A stretch of 64,000 nucleotides of DNA from Meandrina meandrites (GCA_963693305.1 OY855906.1:2224501-2288500), one strand, 5' to 3'. Shown: positions 21,691-32,646, counted from the first letter of the stretch. Notes: generated from the letters alone by a model not told the origin. Program-made: numbers and translations.

Positions 21691-23735
21691 TGTTGGGAAT
21701 TTGGTCATTTGTTTCGTAATTGTCCCAGAGGTTCCGTCAAAGCTTCCTCCTCGCGGATCGTCCGCCCAGCTGGGGATGACTAGAATCGGCAAGCCCTCTG
21801 TTTTCTTTGGTTGTCCAACATTCAGCATGCTGGCTTTACGAGTCGATTTCAGGTTAGCATTGCCGACCCGCGAGTTCTGCTTTGTCTGTCGGTTTTAGGC
21901 TAAGCTTGTTTTGTCATATTGTTTGCTTGCGTTATTTAGCATTTCGGCTTGCTGTTTATCGATTGGCCCGTGAGTGGCATGCGTTTTGCCACGGTAACCA
22001 GGCGGCACGACTTGCGTGGTTTGTTGCAGTCGTGCGGGTTCAGCGTGGTTATAGTTGTTCACCATGTGTAGCACTTGATGTGCGATGCCGGTCTTACCGG
22101 AGCTTCATGTTGCCTACTTTAGGCGGGCTGGAGGCCAACAGTGTTTAGCAATTCGTTCGAGATCGATTCGGGAGGTTGCGTTGTTTTGCCTTCTGTTAGC
22201 TTCTGATTTATGGTTTATTGTTTGCCCCCTGCCTCGTTTATGTTTACTTGCTTAGCTTGCAAAGCGATCGCTTGCGGTTATATTTGTTTTCTAATCTTTT
22301 TTTTCTTTTTTGTTGTTTCTTTAAGATATTTTGCAGGTCGGGGTCTTCGAGTCAAGTCTCCAGGATCCGTCTCTGAAATTGATGGTACGCATCTGGTTGA
22401 CATCTTATTACTGGAGTCTTCTGCTGCAATCACTGCGCAGAAGTACAGCAACGGGTGGCAAAGATAGAAGGCGTGGGCGCTGTCTAAGCTGGGTGTTTCT
22501 GTACTTCCGGCCGTTTCCTTGCAAGTGGCCTTGCATCTGACCGAGCTCGTGGAGCATTCAGTGCATAATGGTCATTCCGTCCAGTATCTGATGGGGTCAT
22601 CGTCTTGCTGGTTTGGATTCGCCTACTGTCCACCCCTTGGTGAAGGGCGTCGTTGAAGGTGCTCGAAGGAAGTTAGCGAGACCCGTCCATCCCAAGCAGC
22701 GCCGTTAGCACATGACACTAAAGTAGAACCCCTATTAAGCGGCCACACTCGGAGAAATGGCGACTGGCCGCTTAATAAAAAAAATGGGGTTCGGTAGAAA
22801 TCAGCATCAGGCCATTTAAAAAGTTAACGTACTTTATATACAAAATGGCGTGAAAAGGAATAACGGAATCACATGAAGAAGACATTAAACATGTGTTTGA
22901 ATGATTTTATCAGCCGTCACTGTCCGAGCTTGTTGAAAATAAATCCAAATATTACATTTTTACTGGCCACTAAATAGTGGTAAAAACAAAAGAAAAACAC
23001 TCATCGGGACGGCAGAAAGGTAGCCGCGGCCGCTTAATAGAGGTGGCCGCTTGAAGAGTGTTTTATTTACAGTATTACACTTACAATAGTTGTGGGACTT
23101 TAGTAACCGGCCGCTTAAAAGGGGTTCGACTGTATTGCTAGTATTACCTCAAGCTTGAACTCTGCAACTGCATCTTTAGCAGATTTTCGCTTTTTGTTTG
23201 TACCTTTAGCAGGATATGCAGGTGTTTCCGTATAAGCGAAGTTCTGAGCGTTAGAGTGAATGATGTCTCTATTTTTGATGACTTCATGAGAGTTTATTTG
23301 GTTAAGCGTAGGAATGATCAGTACAAAGATGGGCACGTTTCGGTAATAGCCAGGTCTCGGAAGCTTACTGGTCCTTACTTGTCCAGTGGGGATAACTGAG
23401 GAATTGTTGTCTTTGCTTCCTGATTCCAGGGATTCTAGCAATCCAGTAGTTCGTATGACCGTTAATTCTAAGCATTCCAAGGAGCGGTTTCATGAGTCTC
23501 TAGGAGTAAGTTATTCTACAACTCTTAGTAGTTTTAAGTCGTACGTTTCCCCCTCTGTATCTGATGCCAGCCTGTATGGTACTCACAGTATTAGGATTGG
23601 CGGGGCCAACGACCTTGGTTTCAGGTCGCTAGATTTCGCATGTTGGTTTGGAAGAATCTGAAGTCTAAATTCCGTTACATAAGTGCTGTTCCTGAAGAGC
23701 TTATCGGAGTTACTCGTTCCATGAGCATTTAGTTG
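21691..23735 (+). pseudogene. Decayed tyrosine-recombinase element with CCHC zinc-knuckle exon
   Basis: Tyrosine recombinases cut and rejoin DNA with an Arg-His-x-x-Arg-Tyr active site; cnidarian genomes carry many transposon-borne copies. Seen here: a strong acceptor at 21690, then CWEFGHLFRNCPRGS, a zinc-knuckle remnant; a second acceptor at 22336 leading into a core-binding region (KYSNGWQR, stop, KAWALSK, then after a frameshift SPTVHPLVKGVVEGARRKLA); and a catalytic region with FRISEVLSVRVNDV (first catalytic Arg, about 23230), GTHSIRIGG (His-x-x-Arg, about 23580) and WKNLKSKFRYI (candidate nucleophile Tyr, about 23675). It is broken by a nonsense TAG at 22465, several frameshifts and a MITE at 22722-23135, so it is inactive. 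Whether it is DIRS-like, Crypton-like or another YR lineage cannot be settled here. Confidence 0.7.
22722..23135. mobile_element. MITE nested in the tyrosine-recombinase relic
   Basis: Inverted ends: GAACCCCTATTAAGCGGCCA at the left and GGCCGCTTAAAAGGGGTTCG at the right. Internal GGCCGCTTAATA and GGCCGCTTGAAGAG motifs repeat the subterminal sequence. It separates the core-binding and catalytic parts of the recombinase. Confidence 0.75.
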
Positions 23736-24468
23736 TTCGTAGGGGTCCAGTAGGAGGGCCTTGCAGCCGTAGCCTACTTTGGTTCCTACCCAGATTTCCT
23801 GCGCCAGTTGGTGAGGTTTTTTCTGGCCTCCGAGTGTCCACTGCGGTGGATACGCGCTGGGCTTGCCATGTGTTTCAGAATTTTCGAGCTATTTTCTTAG
23901 TTGTTTTTGCTTTACTCCGATTTTTGTAACCACGAGGAGTGTTTATTTGCTGGTATTGTTAGTAATTGATAGCTTCTTAGTAGTAATGAAATCTATTGAT
24001 AGTGTATTTATGGCTATATTTTGATCTGCTTGTGTTTAGAACTGTTGCACGAGCTGGGGTACCCAACCCCCGGGGAGTGTCTGTAATAAAGGGTAGTGCT
24101 GGTTACCCGCGGCACACTGCATTATTCTCCATATCATTTGTGTCTTGGTGTTTATGGTAGGACCGAATAGCACAATGAATTTTATGTTCTCGTGGCAAAA
24201 CAATATGCGCTCACTCGTTAGATAAATGTATCATTTTTGCCACTCGAAAATAACATTCATATCTTCTCGCCACGGTGTTATATCCTCTATTTATTATATA
24301 AACTGCAGTGGTATAGCGAGTGGTAGCAAATCGAGAAAAATGGTATCACACATGTGTGGATAAAAATGGTATCCACACAGTGTGATATCATTTTTTAGCA
24401 ATCAGCTCACAGAGTTTGCCGTGTTATAATGCTCAATGGGCCAAGGTTTACCGATATTAAGTCGAAAC
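23736..24468 (+). other. Probable 3' flank of the recombinase element
   Basis: Continues GC-rich for a while after the recombinase stop. AATAAA occurs at about 24088 and may be its polyadenylation signal. Beyond that, inverted ATATGAATG/CATTCATATC-like bits suggest another decayed palindromic repeat (about 24180-24420). Confidence 0.35.
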
Positions 24469-24596
24469 ATCTTCGGATCTTCCTCGGCAATCTTCGGGAA
24501 TCTTCGGAAATTTTCGGAAACATTCGTACAACCTTCGGACAACATTTTTAAAATTTTCGGAAATCTTCGGAAATGGTCGGAAATCTTCGGAAAATC
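24469..24596. repeat. Degenerate tandem repeat of an AATCTTCGGAA motif
   Basis: Roughly ten occurrences of (A)ATCTTCGGAA and close variants (ACCTTCGGAC, AATGGTCGGAA), spaced 10-13 bp apart. Confidence 0.8.
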
Positions 24597-24636
24597 GTCA
24601 AAAACATCGTAATTAGTAGGTTTATATAATAAAAAG

Positions 24637-24780
24637 AATAATACATGGTTGCTTGGAGATATGAAATTTATCTTCTCGTGTTCAAATCCGATATCTCACT
24701 CGTTCGCTGCGCTCACTCGTGAGCTATCGATTTGAACACTCGAAGATAAATTTCATATCTCCGCGAAACCATGTATTATC
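24637..24780. mobile_element. 144-bp palindromic MITE
   Basis: AATAATACATGGTTGCTTGG and on at the left pairs with the right end (...CCGCGAAACCATGTATTAT), arms of about 60 bp around a GC-rich CGTTCGCTGCGCTCACTCG loop. Confidence 0.8.
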
Positions 24781-25637
24781 CTCTATATATCTTAGTAGAC
24801 ATTTTGGCGAGCCCGAAGGGCGGGACAATATACAAATGACGAGTAAGAATGTACAGCGATACCACACACTAAAATGTGATAAGAGATTTATTAGCCAACG
24901 TTTTCTTTACCCGATATGCTGACCTTTCGCTTTTTTCTAATCGTTCGCGTGGTCAAGAGGAATACGGAGCCTGTTAAACCAGTCTTGGAGTATATGTATA
25001 TCTTGAGAGATACTTCTACGCCTTTCGTGCATTATTTGTACTCCACGAAACGGATCAGCGATATGGCTTGTCAGGCAGTTAATTGGTTATCAGTCACTCG
25101 TCGAGTCACTTGTATCGCGCGTAGCGACTGTCACGCTATAGGAATATCTTTTGAATAAGAAAGGCAGTGAACCTTTTATCTTTTAGGACTCCTCTAGCTG
25201 CCTTTTTAAAAACCAATTGATTAGCCTTGTTAAAGTCTAATCGGAGTCGGAATATCTACTGAGTCCCTCAGTGCAATGGCCTCCGCGTTTTTGACCAATC
25301 AGAACAAGAGTACTGATCTCATTTATTACAGAACGTTCATAGGCCCGTCTATAAACCCGCAGAGGTTCGTGTTCATTATACATTACAACGCCTACATCCT
25401 CCTCTCTTGTCTTCAAATCATTCCCCTTCCTGTACCAAGTCACAGACTCAGTGTACCACTAGCTGGTTTATTGGATTATATCGAATTTCTCTTGCAGTTC
25501 CACAAGCTTCTAATTTTAGTAGTCCTTATTATGCAGTAGACCTATTGTTGGGGTTATTGCTTGGTCCGCTGTGATTTGCTTTGATTTCTTCATCTGTGGT
25601 GCAAGATTTTCGTCAATCCTGACCCAATCCTGTCTGT
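24781..25637. other. Non-coding, no feature seen
   Basis: Only short open frames without recognisable content. Confidence 0.4.
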
Positions 25638-26797
25638 GATCGTGGGCAGAGGGTAGACAAATGCTGTCGATCTCGGGTTACGGTTACGCAAACTGAGTTA
25701 GGCATTTACAGTGGAACAATGGCATGATGGGATAAAGTCCCCGCGATGTGGTGTTGGTGTCATCAAAACACAGGGAAGGGAACTCGCATGTATAAGGGAT
25801 TGATGCAGCCAGATGCCTACCACCGGTTACCCTCCAGAATTTCGTCAGGCTGCTCTTAAAATGCAGCGGTACCTACTTATACCCCGTGTAAGTGTGGTGA
25901 AGAGAGGACCGACACAACGACACCAGTCAGCAGTCAAGCAAGGACCCTTCGCGACACCAACACACGATACAGATTATAAATGTGTCCGTGTTAAGCAGTT
26001 TAAAATATAATTTAAAATATATGATCTTTCAGCATGCAGGAACTGCAAAGAATAGAGTTTTCTGCCTGGGGTGCAACCCTTGCCAATATTAAATTTCTAA
26101 GCAAATTAAATTTAAATACATGCTTGCTCGCAGGCTAAACATTGACAACCAAAGCCCTGTGCTTGTGTAGGAGAATATTTATAACTGATTTACATTTTAT
26201 AAGCCGAGGCACATTTCTCAGCTATGCTCGAGTAACCCATAGGGGCTGTTGCGCCGCAAAATGCAACATATAACGCAAAATCTAGCAACTCTTTAACGCC
26301 AAAAATAATAATTCTTGACACAAAATGTAAACTTCTTTAACACGAAATGTAACAACTTTTTCAACGCGAAATGCAACTACTCTTGACGCAAAATGTAACA
26401 ATTCTTTAACGCGAAGTGTAAATTTTTTTTAACTCGAAACGTAACATCGCAAAACGTATCATCTCGGTCTTGAAAGATAAACAAGAACAAGCTTGAACAA
26501 ATTACCTCTCTTGCCAGACCATTCGACTGTCAGTCAAATTATGCGACGAAACTGGTTCTAAACGAGGAGACTACAAAAATCGTATTATCGAACTTTGCGG
26601 CGTAACAGGGACATTTATCAAAATAACATTTAAATATCCCACTAAATTAACATTTTTTTGTCAGCGTCACCCTCTTGACCGGGAGAATCACGTACAGATC
26701 AGTCATTGACTACGGAGATAAAAGTGAGATTACACCATCATGTTGCTTTAAAAGTGATTGTAATGATCGATATATTATAAGAGTATCAACAATTGAG
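25638..26797. repeat. Tandem segmental duplication, copy 1
   Basis: Runs from GATCGTGGGCAGAGGGTA to TATCAACAATTGAG and recurs at 27301-28403 at about 95 percent identity by eye over the aligned parts. Copy 1 has an internal expansion of a 30-bp motif (26255-26455) that copy 2 lacks. Near its end (26683-26797) an open segment behind an acceptor-like T tract encodes PSCCFKSDCND. Confidence 0.85.
26255..26455. repeat. Degenerate tandem repeat in duplication copy 1
   Basis: About seven variants of CTTTAACGCGAAATGTAACA and relatives, 25-32 bp apart. In copy 2 only one or two units remain (about 28033-28055). Confidence 0.75.
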
Positions 26798-27300
26798 CTT
26801 TTTTAGGCTTTGTACGTGTGTGCTCAACTTGTCGCACAACAAATTATAGCAAACCAAGTCTTTGATTAACTTCTTTGAATTTACACATCTTGTCAAGGCA
26901 GATTACAGAATATTGTACTAATGCGTCTCGTGTCCTCGCTCACAAAAGTCACATTTTCCGCATGCTGTTTTATATAGCTTTTTACTGAATGCCGATTTCC
27001 ACAATTCCCTAATTCCGCCCTCGAAATTCGTCAAATCCCTCATTCCGAAAACAAAGACAGAAGACCAAGAAAGCAAAGAGAGCATAAGCAAAGAAACTCA
27101 TCGTTAAAACGATCAGATTTTATTGAGAGAAGACTGGCATTTTTCGCAGCTCCCCCTTTATCTTTATATTGGAGCAAGAAAGCCTCATATTCAATTCTTT
27201 GACCCCTCTGCCTTTGCCACTTAACAGTTGTGCTCAATCTGGCTAAGCAGAAAATTAAGTTTGTGATAGGGGAAGATGAGCTGAAGTGATGGCAGGCTGT
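26798..27300. other. Spacer between the duplication copies
   Basis: No gene is seen. It contains CTGTGATCG-like sequence leading into copy 2. Confidence 0.4.
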
Positions 27301-28403
27301 GATCGTGAGCGGAGGGTAAACAAATGCTGTCTCGCAGATTTCGGGGTTACGCCTTACGCAAAACTGAGTTAGGCATTTACAGTGTAACAATGATGGGATA
27401 AAGTCCCCGCGATGTGGTGTTGGTATCATCAAAACACAGGGAAGGGAACTCGCATGTATAAGGGATTGATGCAGCCAGATGCCTACCACCGGTTACCCTC
27501 CAGAATTTCGTCAGGCTGCTCTTACAATGCAGCGGTACCAACTTATACCCCGTGTAAGTGTGGTGAAGAGAGGACCAACACAACGACACCAGTCAGCAGT
27601 CAAACAAGGACCTCCTGATCCGACCTTAGCGACACCAACACACGATACAGATTGTAAATGTGTCCGTATTAATCAGTTTAAAATATATAAGCTTTCAGCA
27701 TACAGTGAAGAATAGCTTTTCTGTTTGGGGTGCAACCCTTGCCAATATTAAATTTCTAAGCAAATTAAATTTAAATACATGCTTGCTCGCAGGCTAAACA
27801 TGAGAATGTTTTTGTATTTAAGTTCATCGACAAAATGAATACAAGCTACTTTCACACAACATTTCCTGCCACTGCGTTTCTGATCTCTCTGAAAAACACG
27901 CGAGAACATCCACGCAACGCGCGTTAGCATCCGCGGGTGAACTGGGTACCATGTCTAAAAAAAGATAAGAGGAATTACCTTTGGAAAAAGGCCTAAATTG
28001 GGGATTAAGTCTCTCACTTCATACTCTCTTGCTCGAAACGTAACAACGCAAAACGTATCATCTCGGTCTTGAAAGATAAACAAGAACGTTAACAAGCTTG
28101 AACAAATTAGCCCTCTTGCCAAACCATGCGACTGTCAGTCAAATTATGCGACGTAACTGCTTCTACACGAGGAGACTTAAAAAATCGTATTATCGAACTT
28201 TACGGGGAAACAGGGGCATTTATCAAAATAACATTTTAATATCCCACTAAATTAACATTCTTTTTGTCAGCGTCACCCTCTTGACCGGGAGAATCACGTA
28301 CAGATCAGTCATTGACTACGGAGATAAAAGTGAGATTACACCATCATGTTGCTTTAAAAGTGATTGCAATGATCGATATATTATAAGAGTATCAACAATT
28401 GAG
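27301..28403. repeat. Tandem segmental duplication, copy 2
   Basis: Second copy of 25638-26797. It keeps the PSCCFKSDCND-encoding segment with a single silent TGT/TGC change within the motif, and adds a few small indels. Confidence 0.85.
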
Positions 28404-29351
28404 TTCTTAAATCCCACTATCCTGACCGATTTTTCCGTCTTTCCATGGATTTTATCGGCGAATCCCAGTCTCAACTTTTAAGGTATCGGACGTTGAGTAG
28501 TAATTTTCGGTCACGGGTTCCGGCTGGTTTGATGCGTCGCGAAAACGGTTCCAGGTTACTTTTTCTCCTAGTGCTTGAATCTGCATTATTGATTCAATAA
28601 GTTTTTCTGTTATTTCATTTTATCCTTTAGGTTCGCACAACTTGTCAAGGCAAATTGCATGTAAATATTGAGGCAGTGCTAAGGCATGCAGGGATCATTA
28701 GAGTGTAACAAGATAAAACGAGTCTCATTCTCACGTCCGCAGGCACAAACAAAGCGGAGATCTAGGGGCACCGCCTCACCCACTTCTTTCAGCTAAGTAG
28801 TATATAACATTGCCCCGAGAAGGAACATTTTTCGCTCCCCGCCCCCATCCTCCTTTCCCCGGTGGAGCAAGAAGTACCCATCCTTATTTTACTCACCTTT
28901 TTTTGAGCGAAGGATAGGTGATTCACTTCTTCGATCCCTCTGCCACTGAATTCTGGTCTTTTCGAGAAACTGTGCGAAAAAAAATAAAAGGTGTATACTA
29001 TTGTTGTATCACTGCGACACAGGTCTATCATTATTTATTAGATAAGATTAGTTTTATTATGAAAAATTAATGTTTTCATTACTTTTTTAGGCTTCCTAGT
29101 ATGGTGCAAAACTGTTGTATGGTTATCTAATGTACCATGATTTTTGGTCTACAAGTAACAAGCAAATTCTCCGTAATTACGAGGTGTTAAAAAGGTTAGT
29201 TGTGATTTTAAATTCTCAAACTCTAATTCATCTAGTTAAAACAAAGGAAATCAGAACCGTGAAGGCAGTTTGGAAATCTGATCTTAATTAGCATAGATTC
29301 TTATGATTTTATTTCTCCGTTTTCTCCGTAGTTTTAGTTTCGATTGAGAAG
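28404..29351. other. Non-coding, no feature seen
   Basis: No open frame or repeat that I can support. Confidence 0.4.
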
Positions 29352-29496
29352 ATATATCAAACACTCGAGAGAGTGTATCATCACATTTCCAAACACCTCA
29401 AAGTTCGTCAAAAATACTCCGCTGCGCGTCGTATTTTCAACTCTCTTCTCGGTGTTTGGAAATGTGATGAAACACGCTCTCTCGTGTTTGATATAT
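29352..29496. mobile_element. 145-bp palindromic MITE
   Basis: ATATATCAAACACTCGAGAG at the left pairs with CTCTCGTGTTTGATATAT at the right, then CATCACATTTCCAAACACC pairs with GGTGTTTGGAAATGTGATG. The loop is GC-rich. Confidence 0.85.
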
Positions 29497-30119
29497 TACA
29501 TAAAATACACCTTCCCTAGATTTGCTGCAGTTAATTAATGCGGTCCTATCCTTTCACATCTTATTTCTTCCTCCCATCGGGTCTCATGCTCATGCTTCGC
29601 CAGCTCCGTAACGTTTTTCAAAAAAAAAAAAACGTGTTATCCGAACATCGGCTCAGGTTTAGCTTTGGCAATCAGCTTGCGTTAGCTTATCTTTTCAGTT
29701 GGTTTAAATATTACATTCGTCAGCACCGTTACCGTAACCAGGGCAAACAAACATGCTGTTATTTTTTTCTTTTTGAAAGATAACTTAAGCTAATCCTCTT
29801 TTTCTTTAGCCATCGAAGCTTTACTAGAAATAACACTTTACTTGCATTTCAACGGTTTCTTCTGAAGATGTATGGAGAAGCATACGAAACGTGAAGTAAA
29901 AAGATATATTTTCTTTTCCAGATTCCTGAAGTTAGTTCCCAATCCTATTCGGTTCTACAGATCGGTCGATCGCAACAGACAACAGACAAGAGATCCCGTC
30001 CGCTCGCACGACGACATAAAGCGATGACATGACGTCATCGCTTAATAAAATGTATAACCGAAAGAGAGAAATTATATTTGATGAGTTTTGTTAGGATTGA
30101 AAGACAGAAATGTGTATCT
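29497..30119. other. Non-coding, small hairpin near its end
   Basis: AGCGATGACATGACGTCATCGCT (30018-30042) is a tight hairpin. Otherwise no feature is seen. Confidence 0.4.
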
Positions 30120-30240
30120 AAGGCCTGGTTTAAACGTCACATTTTACATGCGCCGAATACAATACTAATTCGAGTCGACTCGAATTAAAAAATTCTGCAT
30201 TTGGTTTTAAACGTCGCATTTATCATTTCTGTTTACAACG
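30120..30240. mobile_element. Palindromic repeat with a perfect 22-bp core
   Basis: TTTAAACGTCACATTT and TTTAAACGTCGCATTT recur on either side of a perfect 22-bp palindrome at 30166-30187 (centre GAGTCGACTC). It is probably a small non-autonomous transposon. Confidence 0.5.
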
Positions 30241-31338
30241 CGTCCTTTGTACGACTATTTTGCGTTATGCAAAAAGGACAGTTGATGGGGCTTTTTGCGT
30301 TCCTGTTAATCCATTCCTGTTAAACTTTTGATTCCATTCCTGTTAAAACTATTAATTTATGCATTAAATTTGTATTAAACGAATCTTCCCGTGCCTCCCC
30401 TGCTACGTATCGTTTTGCACCGAAGCCGTACTATTGTGTTCTATTTAAATATTTGGGGGATAGTACAGAGGAGTATGTTTGCTCTAGATTTGATCGATAA
30501 TCCAGATGAATTAATTGTTTTAACATTCGTTCGTAGTCTTCGTAAACGGGGTTGACAACTTCAGTTACGTTTCAGTTACTACAAAGTTTGAATTTTAACC
30601 GTAAGTTTTGAAAAGCGTCGTGACTAAATTTAAAGGAATTTAATTTACGTCGAGGTGGCGAATAATGTGAATCTTCTCGAATCTTCGCTAAAATGTTGAT
30701 TAACACTCAAGCACTTTTTATTGACTGTGTTAATTGGCGAACATCTTTCCTTTGTGATTTACCCCGATGGGGGAAATTTGCCGAGAACAACAAGAGATAG
30801 CAGATCTTGAAATGCTGTGTCCTTACAGTACATATTATACGGGTCTATACTTGCGCAAACCTTGCGGCTTTAGAATAGAAGATCAAAAACACCTACGTCA
30901 CCAAGCTGAAGTCGACCTTGCCTCACCTGTAGCCGTATTAATTTCATTGTCACGCAATTCATGATTCGCAAAAACATCTCCACCGGAGTCAGGGCAGTGA
31001 TTTGAGTGTGATTTTAAGAGGTTTAAAGAAGGGACAGAAGAAAGAAATTTCTTTTTGGAACAAAAGCGAACTATTTTCATATTTTCTGCTTATACTGATG
31101 CATGTACTTTAACATTCAAAATAGTCGTAGCCTCAAAGAGGCTTTGATTGAGGCAATGTCGTCACGAAATTCCAAACGTGAAATCACTGGGATTTGCCTA
31201 TGAAATGTGGTCCGCTGTCATTTACCAGGGATAAAAGGGTTTTCACACCTTATGACGTCACAAGGGGTTATTTCGGTACCATTTCCTGGAAAACGAAAAG
31301 GTCATTTTGGGACTACTTTGGACCTCGAAAAAATACTT
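30241..31338. other. Non-coding, no feature seen
   Basis: No open frame with recognisable content. Confidence 0.4.
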
Positions 31339-31360
31339 CCCCCCCCCCCCCCCCCCCCCC
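31339..31360. repeat. Poly-C run, 22 bases
   Basis: Uninterrupted C run; on the other strand a G run able in principle to form a G-quadruplex. Length is prone to sequencing error. Confidence 0.85.
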
Positions 31361-31648
31361 TGAAATGCTGCTAAAATTGGAAATTAACGAATCAGAGAAT
31401 CATAGGCTACGCTTTTCAGGATTATAAATGAGGTCGAAAATTTCAGTTCATAGGCACTTAAAAAGTTTGTTTCTTTTCACACCCCGGTAAATAAATGAAA
31501 GATCACAAACTGAGGAATAAAACACGAGCTTGCCATTTTCTTTTAACTCGGCTTTCATGGAACGTGATTTGGAAATCTAGTAAAGCCTGACAAATAAGAA
31601 AGGTTCAATATACAAACAAAGTTCCAATTAGTTTCAATTTATATTTCT
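31361..31648 (-). other. 3' flank of the TGF-beta-like gene
   Basis: AT-rich, no feature seen. Confidence 0.4.
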
Positions 31649-31654
31649 TTTATT
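31649..31654 (-). terminator. Candidate polyadenylation signal for the TGF-beta-like gene
   Basis: TTTATT on the + strand is AATAAA on the gene's strand, about 320 bases after the stop codon, a reasonable 3' UTR length. Candidate only. Confidence 0.35.
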
Positions 31655-31971
31655 GATTGATTACAACCGCCAAGGATTTAAGCATTACAGTACCAACAGA
31701 TATGCGCCTGAGTGACTACTTCTTATTCTTTTCTGTCGAATCTCTAACAATCAAGACCAAAAAAGTCTCTCGTTTGCTTTTCTTTTCCCTATTTAATCTT
31801 AATCGAAATTCGAAAAATAATAATCCTATTCAAAGCAACCAGAAGTTCTGAAGCTACTGAAAACGAAAGAATTAACAAAAATATATTTCCTTGCGGTATC
31901 CAGTCTTGAATCAAGCACAAGTGACCTTAATCACTTTTTTTTTTTCAGATGAGCTCTTAAGCTGACGATAT

Positions 31972-32362
31972 CTATGCATCATCCATGTTGGTGTTTTTGT
32001 AGACACAGGTGCACTCCGTGATTATCATGTTTCGAAAATGACGCAACTCGATGGGGTTGGAGCCGTAATACAGGACAGACAGACCCTTGTAGGCTGATGG
32101 AACACAACAGAATTCTGCTGGTTTGCTGTTGTTTTGGACCATGTCACGCCAGAAGCGTACAGTCGCGTGATTCTTAAAAGGACCACGGAAGCCGGAGTGG
32201 ATGGATGCCTCACATTTGCCAGCGCATGTGTAAGCGTTGTACGACGCGGGCCTGACCAGTCGATCTTTACGCAACTGCTGAAGGTTGATGTGCATGTCAC
32301 GTCTGGAGCACAAATGGGAGGTCTTTTCTGTTGCCAGTGGTTCCTCTGCAGAACGACGGTTT
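31972..32362 (-). CDS. TGF-beta-like gene, exon 2 (cleavage site and cystine-knot domain)
   Basis: Acceptor CTGTTTAATGTCACAG, then A completes the codon AGA begun in exon 1, followed by NRRSAEEPLATEKTSHLC. The domain then runs uninterrupted to TAG. All seven cysteines expected of a BMP/GDF-type knot are present, including C118-C119 and the terminal ECTC. The intron is 186 bp (32363-32548). Confidence 0.85.
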
Positions 32363-32646
32363 CTGTGACATTAAACAGCAAGATCTTCATTGAAATATGA
32401 AATTTATATTGATTAGAAAAATTTCTTATGGTCAAGTGAATAAACTTCAGGCCAGTCCCGCCCACTGCGAAAATTGACTTTACTAGTTTTTCTCTCATTG
32501 CTCAAATGATTTACTTTTTAGTTACGAGAAGCGAGAAGTAAAACGTACCTTTCATGAGACATAATTGGCACTGAGGAGTGTTTTGCTGGCAAAACTCCGT
32601 TGATGGCAAACACCACTGCCGCGATAACAACGATGATAGAAGTCAT
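31972..32646 (-). CDS. Short TGF-beta/BMP-superfamily secreted ligand (two-exon gene)
   Basis: Family knowledge: TGF-beta ligands are secreted as large precursors (usually 300-500 residues), cut by furin at R-x-x-R, and act as cystine-knot dimers on serine/threonine kinase receptors. Seen here: a 162-residue precursor from two exons. Residues 1-21 look like a signal peptide (MTSIIVVIAAVVFAINGVLPA). A dibasic site RNRR sits at about 33-36. Residues 51-152 hold the seven cysteines in family spacing (C51, C79, C83, C118-C119, C150, C152), with NHA at 97-99 and CCVPSAY at 118-124. The W-x-x-W of BMPs is replaced by RKDRLVRP. Ten residues follow the last Cys; BMPs usually end one residue after it. 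The ATG has A at -3. An in-frame stop lies 34 codons upstream with no Met between. Only about 12 residues separate signal peptide and furin site, so no prodomain. An upstream exon cannot be fully excluded. Confidence 0.82.
32549..32646 (-). CDS. TGF-beta-like gene, exon 1 (signal peptide)
   Basis: Ninety-eight bases: 32 codons plus two bases (AG). The donor GAAAG|GTACGT is good. The product is a short polar start, a 12-residue hydrophobic core (IIVVIAAVVFAI), a likely cleavage site after LPA, then KHSSVPIMSHE. Too short to be called as an ORF alone. Confidence 0.7.

Noticed and set aside
32025..32498. 157-residue minus-strand open frame overlapping the TGF-beta-like exon
   Set aside because: Wrong frame relative to the seven-cysteine domain; an overlap by chance.
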